Positions 1 through 8,844 of a stretch of DNA of 64,000 nt are shown here, in pieces. Source of the stretch: Paludibacter sp. (GTDB lineage: Bacteria > Bacteroidota > Bacteroidia > Bacteroidales > Paludibacteraceae); NCBI GenBank assembly GCA_028690665.1, contig JAQVAV010000001.1, positions 124,001 to 188,000 on the forward strand, written 5' to 3'. The notes below the pieces were generated by a model, which saw only the letters and a list, made by a program, of their open reading frames with translations, was not told where the DNA came from and did no database searches. Position 1 is the first letter of the stretch; each line of letters starts with the position of its first letter. A program made the translations under genes and the position numbers.

Positions 1-1
1 T

Positions 2-868
2 TATCTATTTTATGTATTTATCTGGATTTTAGCATGGTTACCATTAAAGGTGCTTTATCTTTTTTCTGATTTATTGTATCCATTGGTCTATTATGTAGTA
101 GGGTATCGTAAAAAAGTGACGAGACAAAACCTGTACAATTCCTTTCCTGAAAAATCGACTAAAGAACTCCGGCATATTGAACGTAAATTTTATCGTTTTT
201 TTTGTGACGTCATTATCGAAAATATTTATCTGATACATGCGAGTAAAAAAGATATGAAAAAACGATTTGAAGCTACAGACGCAGCTTCAAAAGTCATCGA
301 TTTTTACAATCAGGGGAAAAGTGTAATGATCATGACAGCCCATTATTGCAATTGGGAATGGGGATCGGCTTTTTCTTTGTATTTACCCGAAGATAAGCCA
401 ATGTATAATATCTACAAACAACTGACGAATGGTCATTTCGATTCGTTTATGAAAGTCAACCGGGAACGGCTCGGCAGTCGGAATGTAGAAATGAAATCAC
501 TATTAAGAAAAATGATTTCTCTCAAACAAACGAATGAATTAGCATGTTTCGGAATGATTGCAGACCAGTCACCACGTCGGAAGTTAATACATTACTGGAC
601 AAACTTTCTGAATCAGGAAACGCCGGTAATCGATGGAACAGAACAGCTGGCCCATAAATTTAATTATCCGGTGGTTTACATTCATATCAACCGAATAAAA
701 AGAGGATATTATAAATGTACTTATCATATTATCTCTGAAGATCCATCAAAAGAAACTCCATTTTCCATCACGGAAAAATACGCTCGAATTCTTGAAAAGG
801 AAATCCAAAAAAAGCCGGAATACTGGCTCTGGACACACAAACGATGGAAACATAAAAAAGAAAATTGA
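2..868 (+). CDS. Lipid A biosynthesis-type acyltransferase (LpxL/HtrB family), 5' end outside window
   Basis: This protein should transfer an acyl chain from acyl-ACP onto a lipid A precursor at the inner membrane. The reading frame is open from base 2, and the codons before the first GTG (position 50) encode a hydrophobic stretch ending in W-L-P-L-K-V that fits the N-terminal membrane anchor of this family. The GTG is therefore internal and the true start lies left of the window. The family's H-x4-D/E motif appears as H-Y-C-N-W-E near visible residue 114. The family is usually about 300 residues and 288 are visible, so little is missing. The stop lies two bases before the ATG of the RNase H gene, suggesting coupled translation. 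Family assignment is secure; the acyl chain and position are unknown. Confidence 0.88.
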   Translation, partial: YLFYVFIWILAWLPLKVLYLFSDLLYPLVYYVVGYRKKVTRQNLYNSFPEKSTKELRHIERKFYRFFCDVIIENIYLIHASKKDMKKRFEATDAASKVIDFYNQGKSVMIMTAHYCNWEWGSAFSLYLPEDKPMYNIYKQLTNGHFDSFMKVNRERLGSRNVEMKSLLRKMISLKQTNELACFGMIADQSPRRKLIHYWTNFLNQETPVIDGTEQLAHKFNYPVVYIHINRIKRGYYKCTYHIISEDPSKETPFSITEKYARILEKEIQKKPEYWLWTHKRWKHKKEN

Positions 869-870
869 AA

Positions 871-1506
871 ATGGCAAAACAAAATCAGTTCTTCGTAGTT
901 TGGGATGGACGGGAACCGGGCATTTACAAAAGTTGGGAAGATTGCAAGAAACAAGTAAATGGTTATCCTGATGCAAAGTACAAAGGTTTTGCGACCGAAG
1001 CAGAGGCTAAAGAGGCTTTTTTGTCACCATACTGGAACTATGTAGGTAAAAATGCTCCTGAAAAAAAGCCAACAGCAACCATGAAGTCAGATGCAGGACT
1101 TCCAGACCTTGAAAGTTTAGCTGTTGATGCTGCCTGTAGCGGAAATCCGGGGCTTATGGAATATCGTGGAGTGTATACTCGAACCGGAGAAGAAATTTTT
1201 CATCAGGGACCGTTTAAAGACGGGACAAATAATATCGGGGAATTTCTGGCTTTAGTACATGGGCTGGCTTTTTTGAAGCAGAAAGGGAGCAAACTACCTG
1301 TTTACACCGACAGTAAAACTGCCTTAGCATGGGTGCGCGCCCGAAAAGCCAAAACACAACTCGAAAAGACAACTAAAAATGCTGTTTTATTCGATCTGAT
1401 AGAACGCGCCGAAAAATGGCTGGCTTCCAACACGTATGATACTCCGATTTTAAAATGGAACACCGAAGTCTGGGGCGAAATCCCGGCCGATTTTGGCCGG
1501 AAGTAA
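871..1506 (+). CDS. rnhA: Ribonuclease H (type 1) with N-terminal viroplasmin-like domain
   Basis: Cleaves the RNA strand of RNA/DNA hybrids. Residues 5-50 form the small viroplasmin-like (caulimovirus VI / hybrid-binding) domain, with F-F-V-V-W near the start and G-I-Y-K-S-W. Residues 80-211 are the RNase H fold. All four metal ligands are visible: D86 in V-D-A-A-C-S, E124 in N-I-G-E-F, D147 in Y-T-D-S-K and D207 in P-A-D-F-G. ATG 871 is preferred to TTG 865 because it gives the usual M-A-K start. It follows the acyltransferase by two bases. A six-pair GC hairpin (1483-1500, CCGGCC/GGCCGG) sits just before the stop and may help termination, although the following T tract is weak. Confidence 0.93.
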   Translation: MAKQNQFFVVWDGREPGIYKSWEDCKKQVNGYPDAKYKGFATEAEAKEAFLSPYWNYVGKNAPEKKPTATMKSDAGLPDLESLAVDAACSGNPGLMEYRGVYTRTGEEIFHQGPFKDGTNNIGEFLALVHGLAFLKQKGSKLPVYTDSKTALAWVRARKAKTQLEKTTKNAVLFDLIERAEKWLASNTYDTPILKWNTEVWGEIPADFGRK

Positions 1507-1523
1507 TTTTCAGGATTACAAAA

Positions 1524-3023
1524 CTACCTGCCTATTTTATTTTTTAACCTACTTATAAAAGGAAGTTGACTTAACGGAAAATCATGCTTAACTGTATAAT
1601 AAACAAATCCTCCGAATAAAATTGTTTTCAGGGCGATATTAAGAACGATATACGGCGTTGCTATAAAATTACTCAGGATAGTCAAGGCAACAGTTATTCC
1701 GATGTATTTAAAAATGGTTTTTAAATCATATTTAATAGGCATATATTTCTGCCCGAAATAATACGAAATTATCATAATTGTAAAATAGCAGACAAAACCG
1801 GCCCAAACTGAACCCCAGTAGCTAAAACGCGGAACAAAGAACAAATTTCCCAAAACAATAATTGCCGTTCCGACAAGCGAAAACCATGCTCCATAAATTG
1901 TTTTATCAATCAGTTTATACCAAAACGAGAGATTAAAATAAATTCCCTGGAAAATGTACGACCACAAAATAATCGGGACAACGCTTAATCCTACCCAATA
2001 ATCTTTAGGCAGGAAGAACTTAAAAATGTCAAGATAGAGCACCATACCAAGAAATATGACAAGCGAAAAAATGATGAAATATTTCATAACATCGGCATAT
2101 ACCTGAGTGCTGTTCTTGTCTTTCTGTTTGGCAAATACAAAAGGTTCGTAAGCATACCTGAACGCCTGTGTAAACAACATCATTACCAACGCCAATTTTG
2201 AGGTTGCTCCGTAAATGCCTAATGCTGTTTTTCCTGCCTCTCCGGGTTGTAAATGAGGAAAAATCATTTTATCTAAATTCTGGTTGGCAATTCCTGTAAT
2301 TCCAAGAATAAGCAAGGGCAAAGAATAGCCCCAGATACTTTTCAGCAAATGAATATCAAAACTGAACTTTGCCTTAAATATAAACCGGGACAGTAATAGA
2401 GTTTGAAGTGTTGTGGTAATGATGTTCGAAACAAAAATGTAACCAACACCATAATCCGGTTTATAAAACCATGAAATGCTACCTGGAGCAACTTTCATCA
2501 GCCAGGGACAAACAAGCAGGAAAAACAGGTTAAGAAAGATGTAAAGGATAATGTAAAAAATCTTTAGCCCGGCAAACATATAGGGGCGGTTTTTGAACCT
2601 CAGATACGCAAACGGTATGGCAGAAAAAGCATCCATTGCAACACTTAATCCAAGCATCCAAATGTATTCCGGATGGTTTGGATAACTTAAGGCATTGGCT
2701 ATAGGCTGATTAAACAGTATGATAAAAACAGCGAAAATCACACTTGTACTTCCAACTGAAATCAGGGCATTTCCATAAACTTTATTAGAGTCTTCCGGAT
2801 TTTTGTTGGCAAATCTGAAAAAGCCGGTTTCCATGCCATAAGTCAGTATTACCATCAGCATTGCTGTCCATGCGTACAAGTTTGTTACCACACCGTATTC
2901 CGCCGGATTAGGTAAAGTGTAAGTAAACAATACAACCAGCAACCAGTTCAGGAATTTTACGATAATAGTGCTTCCGCCGTAAATAACGGTATCTTTTGCC
3001 AATGATTTTATCCCTTTTGCCAT
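1524..3023 (-). CDS. Polysaccharide/oligosaccharide flippase (Wzx-like, MATE/MOP superfamily)
   Basis: A 499-residue integral membrane protein with about 12-14 hydrophobic helices across its whole length, typical of Wzx/PST exporters that flip lipid-linked oligosaccharides to the periplasmic side. The N-terminus (L-A-K-D-T-V-I-Y-G-G-S) matches the family start, and the C-terminal quarter is a second block of short helices as in the polysaccharide biosynthesis C-terminal domain. No glycosyltransferase genes lie next to it, so the exported glycan cannot be guessed. It is transcribed towards rnhA and may share a transcript with the DUF2007 and TerB/J-domain genes upstream, which run in the same direction. 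Confidence 0.87.
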   Translation of the reverse strand: MAKGIKSLAKDTVIYGGSTIIVKFLNWLLVVLFTYTLPNPAEYGVVTNLYAWTAMLMVILTYGMETGFFRFANKNPEDSNKVYGNALISVGSTSVIFAVFIILFNQPIANALSYPNHPEYIWMLGLSVAMDAFSAIPFAYLRFKNRPYMFAGLKIFYIILYIFLNLFFLLVCPWLMKVAPGSISWFYKPDYGVGYIFVSNIITTTLQTLLLSRFIFKAKFSFDIHLLKSIWGYSLPLLILGITGIANQNLDKMIFPHLQPGEAGKTALGIYGATSKLALVMMLFTQAFRYAYEPFVFAKQKDKNSTQVYADVMKYFIIFSLVIFLGMVLYLDIFKFFLPKDYWVGLSVVPIILWSYIFQGIYFNLSFWYKLIDKTIYGAWFSLVGTAIIVLGNLFFVPRFSYWGSVWAGFVCYFTIMIISYYFGQKYMPIKYDLKTIFKYIGITVALTILSNFIATPYIVLNIALKTILFGGFVYYTVKHDFPLSQLPFISRLKNKIGR

Positions 3024-3079
3024 ATAACTCTCAACTAAGACTTTTTATTCATGTGTTTTTTGTAAAAGCGGGAACAAGC

Positions 3080-3364
3080 TTACTTTTTAAACCGATTCAA
3101 TAATTTTGTGATCCATTTCATTTCCGGAGTTGGTTCTAAATCTTCATCTTTAAGATATCCGCCCTGAATTAAAAGTTTCACTGCTTCTTCAGCCTGTTCT
3201 TCTCTTACCTGGAGTTTGGCTCCTCCGTTTACATTGGCTAAATAAGCTCGGTTGATAATTTCATCTTTTCCAAAACACTCAATCCCCATTGATTCGAGAT
3301 AAGCTTTTACCATTTCAAAATCTACAGAGCTGCTAAAAGTTCTGATTGTAACAAGTTCGCTCAT
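3080..3364 (-). CDS. DUF2007-domain protein
   Basis: A 94-residue soluble protein. Residues 5-72 fit the DUF2007 (putative signal-transducing) pattern: an N-terminal strand, a helix ending L-E-S-M-G-I-E-C, then a strand with G-G-A-K-L-Q-V and a helix rich in Glu and Ala. This ferredoxin-like alpha/beta unit is often found near membrane or regulatory genes, but its biochemical role is not established. It starts ten bases after the end of the upstream TerB/J-domain gene, so the two are probably cotranscribed. Confidence 0.75.
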   Translation of the reverse strand: MSELVTIRTFSSSVDFEMVKAYLESMGIECFGKDEIINRAYLANVNGGAKLQVREEQAEEAVKLLIQGGYLKDEDLEPTPEMKWITKLLNRFKK

Positions 3365-3374
3365 AGTAATTATA

Positions 3375-4121
3375 TTAGATTATATTTCTGGATTTTTTCA
3401 AGGTTTCGTAGGCCTCGTTTATAGAACGGAATTTTTCTGTAGCCGATTTTTTAATGTCCTCACCCAGATTATTTACTTTATCCGGATGATATTTCATAGC
3501 CATTTTCCGGTAAGCTTTCTTTATTTCATCGTTGGAAGCTGTAGGTTCTATTTCAAGCGCTTTGTAAGCCCAATTAGGATCCGAATGTTTAAAGTATGGC
3601 GCCTTAAGGGATTCGACATCTGCCTGTGAAAGTCCGAATATTCCGGAGATCCTTTCTATAATTGAAATTTCCGACTGATGTAAATCCCCATCCGCCCCGG
3701 CTATGTCGAAAAGCAAATGTACTAATTGCAGTTTCGCAGAATAATTCATATAACGGTTTATTTGCATGGCAACTTCCGTTTCATTGATCGGCTGGTTCAA
3801 TAGATTTTTAAGTATCTGTAAAGCGTCCAACGCTCCTTCTTCTCCAAAATTTGCAACCAAAAACCGTTTTACAACATCCAATTCCGCTTTGACTACTTTT
3901 CCATCGGCTTTCATAACACAAGCTATCATAACCAACAGGCTCATTTTAAAATCGCCCTCGGTTGTAGTTCTTCTGCGTGAATATTCTGTAGTTGTATTTT
4001 GAGTTGCATCATGCCCTTTGCCATCAAACAAAGAACCCACTGCAAATCCCAGCAGTGCTCCGATAGGCCCTCCGAATGCCCAGCCAAGGCCCCCACCTAT
4101 CCATTTTCCAAATCCTGCCAT
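3375..4121 (-). CDS. TerB-domain and J-domain co-chaperone (DjlA-like)
   Basis: A 248-residue protein with three parts. Residues 5-33 are a glycine-rich hydrophobic segment ([10 protein letters not shown]) likely to touch the membrane. Residues 55-165 form a helical TerB-like domain with acidic A-D-G-K and A-D-G-D-L motifs. Residues 178-245 are a J domain with an intact H-P-D tripeptide (Y-H-P-D-K), so it should stimulate the ATPase of a DnaK partner. The order matches DjlA-type anchored co-chaperones. A -7 element TATCTTTG lies on the minus strand at 4148-4155, about 27 bp before the ATG, with no clear -33 box. Confidence 0.85.
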   Translation of the reverse strand: MAGFGKWIGGGLGWAFGGPIGALLGFAVGSLFDGKGHDATQNTTTEYSRRRTTTEGDFKMSLLVMIACVMKADGKVVKAELDVVKRFLVANFGEEGALDALQILKNLLNQPINETEVAMQINRYMNYSAKLQLVHLLFDIAGADGDLHQSEISIIERISGIFGLSQADVESLKAPYFKHSDPNWAYKALEIEPTASNDEIKKAYRKMAMKYHPDKVNNLGEDIKKSATEKFRSINEAYETLKKSRNII

Positions 4122-4315
4122 ATTTTTCCTTATTATTTTTCAGTCGACAAAGATACAAAAAAGTTGTTTGAGGTTGTGTCGTTGTTCATTACGTCAATTT
4201 TTTATTTAAAGAATATTTTAATATGAAAATTTTATAGAAGCTGAAGCAGTGTTGTTTTTATACCCTTAATTAGCACTTTTTCATATACTTCGAAAATAGA
4301 TCACCCTCTTTAAAT

Positions 4316-4346
4316 TTTCATTTAACAGTATTTTTTTGTATATTTG
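4316..4346 (+). promoter_or_regulatory. Promoter of the porin-proVWX operon
   Basis: A Bacteroidota-type promoter: TTTC at 4316-4319, a 19-bp spacer, and TATATTTG at 4339-4346 (perfect match to TAnnTTTG). It places the transcript start near 4353, giving an unusually long leader of about 200 nt before the porin ATG at 4553. The rest of the 430-bp gap (4122-4552) holds the minus-strand -7 box of the J-domain gene and the structured leader listed next. Confidence 0.6.
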
Positions 4347-4367
4347 CAATAACTCAAATAAAAAAAC

Positions 4368-4452
4368 ACAGGATTAGCAACTTAAACGGAACATATCAGG
4401 ATCTTCTCTATTTCATGCTGAGCAAGCAGCCCGGCAGGTATGTTCCTCCTGT
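4368..4452 (+). ncRNA. Structured 5' leader (possible cis-regulatory RNA) of the osmolyte operon
   Basis: The leader can fold into nested helices. An outer stem pairs ACAGGA (4368-4373) with TCCTGT (4447-4452). A 14-nt one-sided bulge (4374-4387) follows, then a 10-bp stem pairs 4388-4397 (GGAACATATC) with 4437-4446 (GGTATGTTCC) with one G-U pair. Inside is a short GCTG/CAGC hairpin (4417-4420 with 4427-4430). The two long stems stack directly on the 3' side. A second hairpin, ATTCGT/ACGAAT around a T-rich loop, lies at 4477-4494. The placement between a good promoter and the first gene suggests regulation in cis. I do not recognise a known riboswitch class. Confidence 0.45.
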
Positions 4453-4552
4453 ATATCTCATCTTCTTTTAACTAAGATTCGTTTTTTTACGAATTATATT
4501 TCCTTACGATATATACTTCATATATCAAGTTTAATCATATAAATATTTCTTT

Positions 4553-5716
4553 ATGGTAGATTTAAAAAAAATCTTATTATCTCTTTTTATCTTACTGTCA
4601 ATCAACTTGTTTGCTCAAGACAAACCTGAAGTAAAACTGGGTGGCGCCTTGCGCTTTAATTACAATCTCTCATCGTGGAAAGAGGGACAAAATGACAGAG
4701 GTGGCGACTTTGGTTATGATGTCTTCAGAATAAATGCAAATGCAAAGTACAAAGGTGTAAAGTTGAATGCAGAATACAGACTTTATTCCACCGGATTTGG
4801 CGGAGGAATGCTTAAACAGGGTTGGGTCGGATACGATTTCAACGCTGCCGATGAATTACAGGTTGGTCTCACTCAGGTGCCTTTCGGGAACACGCAGTAC
4901 AATTCTCATAACTGGTTTTTTAGCATAAACTATTATCTCGGACTCGAAGATGACCACGATATGGGAATCAAGTTTAATCACAACGGCAGCAATTGGGAAT
5001 ACAGTCTTGCTTTTTTCAAAAATGCCGAAGAAATGGGATTCGGTAATTATTCGGATGTTTCCGATAGTCGGTATTCTTATGATGTTTCATCGATAGATTA
5101 TGATGGAAATGAAACTCTCGACTTGAGAAACAAAGAAATAAATCAGTTTAATGGTCAGTTATCTTATAAACTGGGCAATGACCGTACTAATCACAAAATT
5201 GGTGTTTCTGCCGAATATGGAGGATTATATAATCTGGATGTACAAGAAACAGGCAGTCATTATGCTTTGGCCGCACATTACGATTTGAATATATCTCGTT
5301 TTAACCTGAAGGCTCAAGCCTCGTATTATAAGTACAATCCTAAAACCAGAGTTGATGACTTGCAAAATGTAGTGGCAATGACGGCGTATGGTGCCCCGTA
5401 TTTAGTTGCCTCGAAAGCAACAACTTATACGCTTGGCGCAGCTTACAGTATCCCTGTAAAATGGGGGCCGGTATCTTCGTTGCAGGTCTATAATGATTTT
5501 GGGCTAATGGATAAAGTTAATTCGAATTTTCAGAATTCCTTGATGAATGTTACCGGAATTTTAGTCTCTGCCGGAAATGTTTATACCTATATTGATTACG
5601 CTGCCGGAAAAAATCAACCTTGGTTAGGCTCGGTTTGGACGGATGCTCTTGCCGCCGGAACTATTGATGCCAAATGGAATACCCGATTCAATATTAATAT
5701 TGGATATTATTTTTAA
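4553..5716 (+). CDS. Outer-membrane porin-like beta-barrel protein, first gene of osmolyte uptake operon
   Basis: A 387-residue protein with a signal peptide (about residues 1-21, ending L-F-A-Q) followed by alternating amphipathic strands rich in Gly, Tyr and Asn, ending in an aromatic strand (N-I-G-Y-Y-F). This is typical of an outer-membrane barrel of the phosphate-selective-porin/DcaP type. It is 21 bp upstream of the ABC ATPase gene of a glycine betaine/proline-type transporter and shares its promoter, so it probably supplies the outer-membrane entry route for the same solute. The substrate preference is inferred only from context. Confidence 0.75.
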   Translation: MVDLKKILLSLFILLSINLFAQDKPEVKLGGALRFNYNLSSWKEGQNDRGGDFGYDVFRINANAKYKGVKLNAEYRLYSTGFGGGMLKQGWVGYDFNAADELQVGLTQVPFGNTQYNSHNWFFSINYYLGLEDDHDMGIKFNHNGSNWEYSLAFFKNAEEMGFGNYSDVSDSRYSYDVSSIDYDGNETLDLRNKEINQFNGQLSYKLGNDRTNHKIGVSAEYGGLYNLDVQETGSHYALAAHYDLNISRFNLKAQASYYKYNPKTRVDDLQNVVAMTAYGAPYLVASKATTYTLGAAYSIPVKWGPVSSLQVYNDFGLMDKVNSNFQNSLMNVTGILVSAGNVYTYIDYAAGKNQPWLGSVWTDALAAGTIDAKWNTRFNINIGYYF

Positions 5717-5737
5717 TTGATCATAGAAGCCTAAAAT

Positions 5738-7000
5738 ATGACTGAAAATAGAAATGTAAAAATAAAGGTAGAGAAACTTTCATTAATTTTTGGAAAAAAT
5801 AAAGAAAGTGCATTGAACCTCCTCAATCAGGGATGTTCCAAAGCTGAAATATTAGAAAAAACAAAGTGTACTGTTGGTGTAGACAGAGCCAGTTTTGAAA
5901 TATATGAGGGTGAAGTTTTTGTCATTATGGGACTGTCTGGAAGTGGAAAGTCTACGCTCCTACGTTGCATTAACCGCCTCCATAAACCGACATGCGGACA
6001 TATTTACATAAATAATGAAGATATTACTACAAAAACCAACAAGGAGTTACTCGAAATAAGACGAACAGAAATGAGTATGGTTTTTCAGAACTTTGGTTTA
6101 TTACCACATCGTACTATTTGGGAAAATGCAGCCTTTGGTTTGGAGATTAAAAATGAAAAGACCGGTGTTCGTCATGAAAAAGCTATCGAAGCCTTACATA
6201 CCGTTGGATTAGATGGATATGAGAATCAATATCCTAAATCTCTTTCTGGTGGAATGCAGCAGCGTGTTGGACTTGCCCGTGCCATTGCCAATAATCCCGA
6301 AGTTTTGCTAATGGATGAGGCGTTTTCGGCTCTTGATCCGTTGATAAAATCAGATATGCAGGATGAATTGCTGGATATTCAGAATAAACTACATAAAACC
6401 ATTGTATTTATTACGCACGATCTTGATGAAGCTATCAAACTTGGTGATCGCATCGCTATTATGAAAGATGGTGTAATTGAACAATTAGGTACAGCTGAAG
6501 AAATTATAACTTCACCTGCCAGCGAATATGTGCAGGCTTTTGTTGAAAAAGTCGACCGTAAAACGATTATTACAGCTGGGACTTTGATGTTCCAAAAACC
6601 GGTTACCCTTCTGATTGAAAAAGATGGCCCCGAAGGAGCTTTACGCAAAATGAAGACAGAATCTCTCGAAGTTCTCCCCGTGGTAGATAAAAATAAAAAA
6701 TTTGTGGGTTTTGTATGGATGAATGATGTTATCCATGCGGCAAAGCAAAAACATCTGGATTTAGTTTCAGTTGTCAAAACAGATGTACCAAGTATACATA
6801 AAAATTATACTGTAGAGGAAATGTTGCCTCTTATTTCAGAAGTTCGCACACCTTTGGCTGTGGTTGATGAAACAAACGGCCGACTTCTGGGAGTCGTAAC
6901 ACAGCCATCCCTTATTATTGAGTCTACTCGGTTTGATAATGAAGATGAAATATCAGAATTAAAAGAACAAGCAAAAGAATATTTCAAATGGAAAAAATAA
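5738..7000 (+). CDS. proV: Glycine betaine/proline-type ABC transporter ATPase with CBS domains
   Basis: The cytoplasmic ATPase of a ProU/OpuA-type importer. Walker A is G-L-S-G-S-G-K-S-T at residues 65-73, the signature is L-S-G-G-M-Q-Q-R-V, and Walker B is L-L-M-D-E-A-F with the family's S-A-L-D-P following. A long N-terminal segment (1-48) before the first core strand is typical of ProV. Residues about 285-400 form a CBS pair, which in characterised homologues senses ionic strength or nucleotides. The gene overlaps the permease gene by 13 bp. Confidence 0.92.
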   Translation: MTENRNVKIKVEKLSLIFGKNKESALNLLNQGCSKAEILEKTKCTVGVDRASFEIYEGEVFVIMGLSGSGKSTLLRCINRLHKPTCGHIYINNEDITTKTNKELLEIRRTEMSMVFQNFGLLPHRTIWENAAFGLEIKNEKTGVRHEKAIEALHTVGLDGYENQYPKSLSGGMQQRVGLARAIANNPEVLLMDEAFSALDPLIKSDMQDELLDIQNKLHKTIVFITHDLDEAIKLGDRIAIMKDGVIEQLGTAEEIITSPASEYVQAFVEKVDRKTIITAGTLMFQKPVTLLIEKDGPEGALRKMKTESLEVLPVVDKNKKFVGFVWMNDVIHAAKQKHLDLVSVVKTDVPSIHKNYTVEEMLPLISEVRTPLAVVDETNGRLLGVVTQPSLIIESTRFDNEDEISELKEQAKEYFKWKK

Positions 7001-7851
7001 TTAATATTGGAAAATACATTGAAATTGCCATTAACTTTCTGGAGGAACATTTGTCTTTCTTGTGGAATGCTATTGATAACCTCATAACGTGGACTGTCGA
7101 CTCGATGAACAGCCTTTTCCTGAACATTCCTTTTTGGTTGTTTATGCTGATTGTTGCTGCTATTGGTTATTGGGCTAAGTCAGGAAAAACAGCGTTCAAT
7201 AAATCAGGCATAAAAAAGGCTTCCGGCATAACCCTGTTTATTTTTATAGGACTTGTACTTATTTATCTTATGGGATATTGGAAAGAAGCGATAGAAACAA
7301 CTACATTAGTGTTGGTCTCAACATTTATTGCCTTACTATTGGGAATTCCAATTGGCATTTTATCGGCAAAAAGCAGTTTGGCTAATGCGATCATAAGACC
7401 TGTTTTGGACTTTATGCAAACGATGCCTGCATTTGTTTACCTCATTCCGGCTATTTTCTTTTTTAGCGTCGGAAATTCACCGGGAGTGATAGCAACCGTT
7501 ATCTTTTCGCTTCCTCCGGCAGTTAGGCTTACAAGTCTTGGGATTAAAAATGTTGCCGGAGAGGTTGTTGAAGCAGGACATGCCTATGGAGCCACAGAAA
7601 ATCAGATACTATTTAAAATACAATTACCATTGGCTATGCCTACGATATTGGCAGGGGTAAATCAGGTAATTTTACTCGCTTTATCGATGGTGGTTATCGC
7701 ATCAATGGTTGGAGCCCGTGGGCTTGGAAGTATTGTTTATCAGGGAATTCAGCAAAATAATATCGCCAAAGGTTTTGAGTCAGGATTAGGCATTGTTATT
7801 CTTGCAATTATTTTAGACCGTATAACACAAGCCTTCGGAAATAAAAAATGA
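6988..7851 (+). CDS. proW: Glycine betaine/proline-type ABC transporter permease
   Basis: A 287-residue inner-membrane permease with about six to seven helices. The binding-protein-dependent transport signature (EAA loop) is visible around residue 190-220: A-G-H-A-Y-G-A-T-E-N-Q-I-L, followed by Q-L-P-L-A-M-P-T-I-L-A-G. An N-terminal amphipathic stretch (residues 1-45) precedes the first helix, as in ProW. Its start lies inside the end of the ATPase gene, so translation is probably coupled. Confidence 0.92.
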   Translation: MEKIINIGKYIEIAINFLEEHLSFLWNAIDNLITWTVDSMNSLFLNIPFWLFMLIVAAIGYWAKSGKTAFNKSGIKKASGITLFIFIGLVLIYLMGYWKEAIETTTLVLVSTFIALLLGIPIGILSAKSSLANAIIRPVLDFMQTMPAFVYLIPAIFFFSVGNSPGVIATVIFSLPPAVRLTSLGIKNVAGEVVEAGHAYGATENQILFKIQLPLAMPTILAGVNQVILLALSMVVIASMVGARGLGSIVYQGIQQNNIAKGFESGLGIVILAIILDRITQAFGNKK

Positions 7852-7898
7852 TTTATTAGAATTAATTGTAATCGTAAATATATAAAAAACAAAAAGTT

Positions 7899-8768
7899 AT
7901 GAAGATGAAAATTAAGAAAATTATCGGAGGGCTACTTGCTCTTTCTTTAGTTCTATCCTTGTCATCCTGTGTGAATTCTAAAAAGAAAACAAATGGCGAG
8001 AGTGAGAAAATCACAATTCTGTATCCGAACTGGGCAGAAGGTATTGCATTTACAAATCTTGCAAAAGTTGCCTTGGAAAGTGATGGATATGAAATGGATC
8101 TGATTAGTCTGGAACCGGGGCTTATTTATGGAGAACTCTCTAAGGATAATTCGAAAGGAGACGTGTTCATGGATGCGTGGTTGCCTAATACCCATAAATT
8201 TTACTGGAAAGATTATGGGGACAAACTCGTAAAATTAGGAGAATCTTTTAGTGACGGGACTACCGGACTTGTCGTTCCTTCCTATGTAACTATTAATTCA
8301 ATAGAAGAATTGAATAAGAATAAAGATAAATTCGGAGGAAGGATTATCGGAATTGGCAGTGGAGCCGGTATTTATGCAAATACGGATAAAGCAATTGAAG
8401 CATATAAACTTAATTTTGAACAAATTGCATCTAGCGGTCCTGCCATGGTGGCAAGTCTTGAAAAAGCGGTTAAGAATAAAAAATGGGTTGTTATTACGGG
8501 TTGGAAACCTCATTATATGTGGGGAAAATTTGATATTAAATATCTTGAAGACCCCAAAGACGTTTACCCGAAAGATGCTTGTACCATTATTTCAAGAAGA
8601 GGATTTGAAAAAGATCATCCTAAAGCAGCTGTTTTCTTTAAAAATTTTAAACTGAATGAAGATCAGTTATATTCTTTAATGGATATGATTGAGCAAAAAG
8701 GCGAAGAGGCCGGAGCAAAAGAATGGTACGAAACCAATAAAGGATTGGTGGATGGTTGGAAAAAATAA
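7899..8768 (+). CDS. proX: Glycine betaine/proline-type substrate-binding lipoprotein
   Basis: The substrate-binding component of the ABC importer. A lipoprotein signal ends L-S-S-C with Cys24 as the likely acylated residue, so the protein is tethered rather than free in the periplasm. The OpuAC-type fold is shown by N-W-A-E-G near residue 45, W-L-P-N-T-H-K-F-Y-W and T-G-W-K-P-H-Y-M-W; Trp residues at these places build the aromatic cage for quaternary ammonium ligands in known homologues. It starts 47 bp after the permease and is followed by a strong hairpin terminator, closing the four-gene operon. Confidence 0.92.
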   Translation: MKMKIKKIIGGLLALSLVLSLSSCVNSKKKTNGESEKITILYPNWAEGIAFTNLAKVALESDGYEMDLISLEPGLIYGELSKDNSKGDVFMDAWLPNTHKFYWKDYGDKLVKLGESFSDGTTGLVVPSYVTINSIEELNKNKDKFGGRIIGIGSGAGIYANTDKAIEAYKLNFEQIASSGPAMVASLEKAVKNKKWVVITGWKPHYMWGKFDIKYLEDPKDVYPKDACTIISRRGFEKDHPKAAVFFKNFKLNEDQLYSLMDMIEQKGEEAGAKEWYETNKGLVDGWKK

Positions 8769-8790
8769 ACAATTCTGTTTTTAGATAACA

Positions 8791-8822
8791 AAAAAGAGTT
8801 GCAAATTATTGCAACTCTTTTT
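8791..8822. terminator. Bidirectional intrinsic terminator between proX and pnp
   Basis: A perfect 14-bp hairpin pairs 8791-8804 (AAAAAGAGTTGCAA) with 8809-8822 around the loop ATTA. It is A-rich on one side and followed by T on the other, so it can end both the proX transcript and the convergent pnp transcript. Confidence 0.85.
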
Positions 8823-8844
8823 TTATCAATATATTTCGGTTCTC

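Noticed and set aside
50-52. GTG at 50 as the start of the acyltransferase
   Set aside because: The frame is open upstream to the window edge and encodes the expected hydrophobic N-terminus, so the gene simply begins outside the window.
4368-4452. SAM, TPP or cobalamin riboswitch in the osmolyte leader
   Set aside because: A G-C-C-C-G-G-C-A string resembles part of a SAM-I core, but the other conserved boxes and their order are missing; no TPP or cobalamin box is present.
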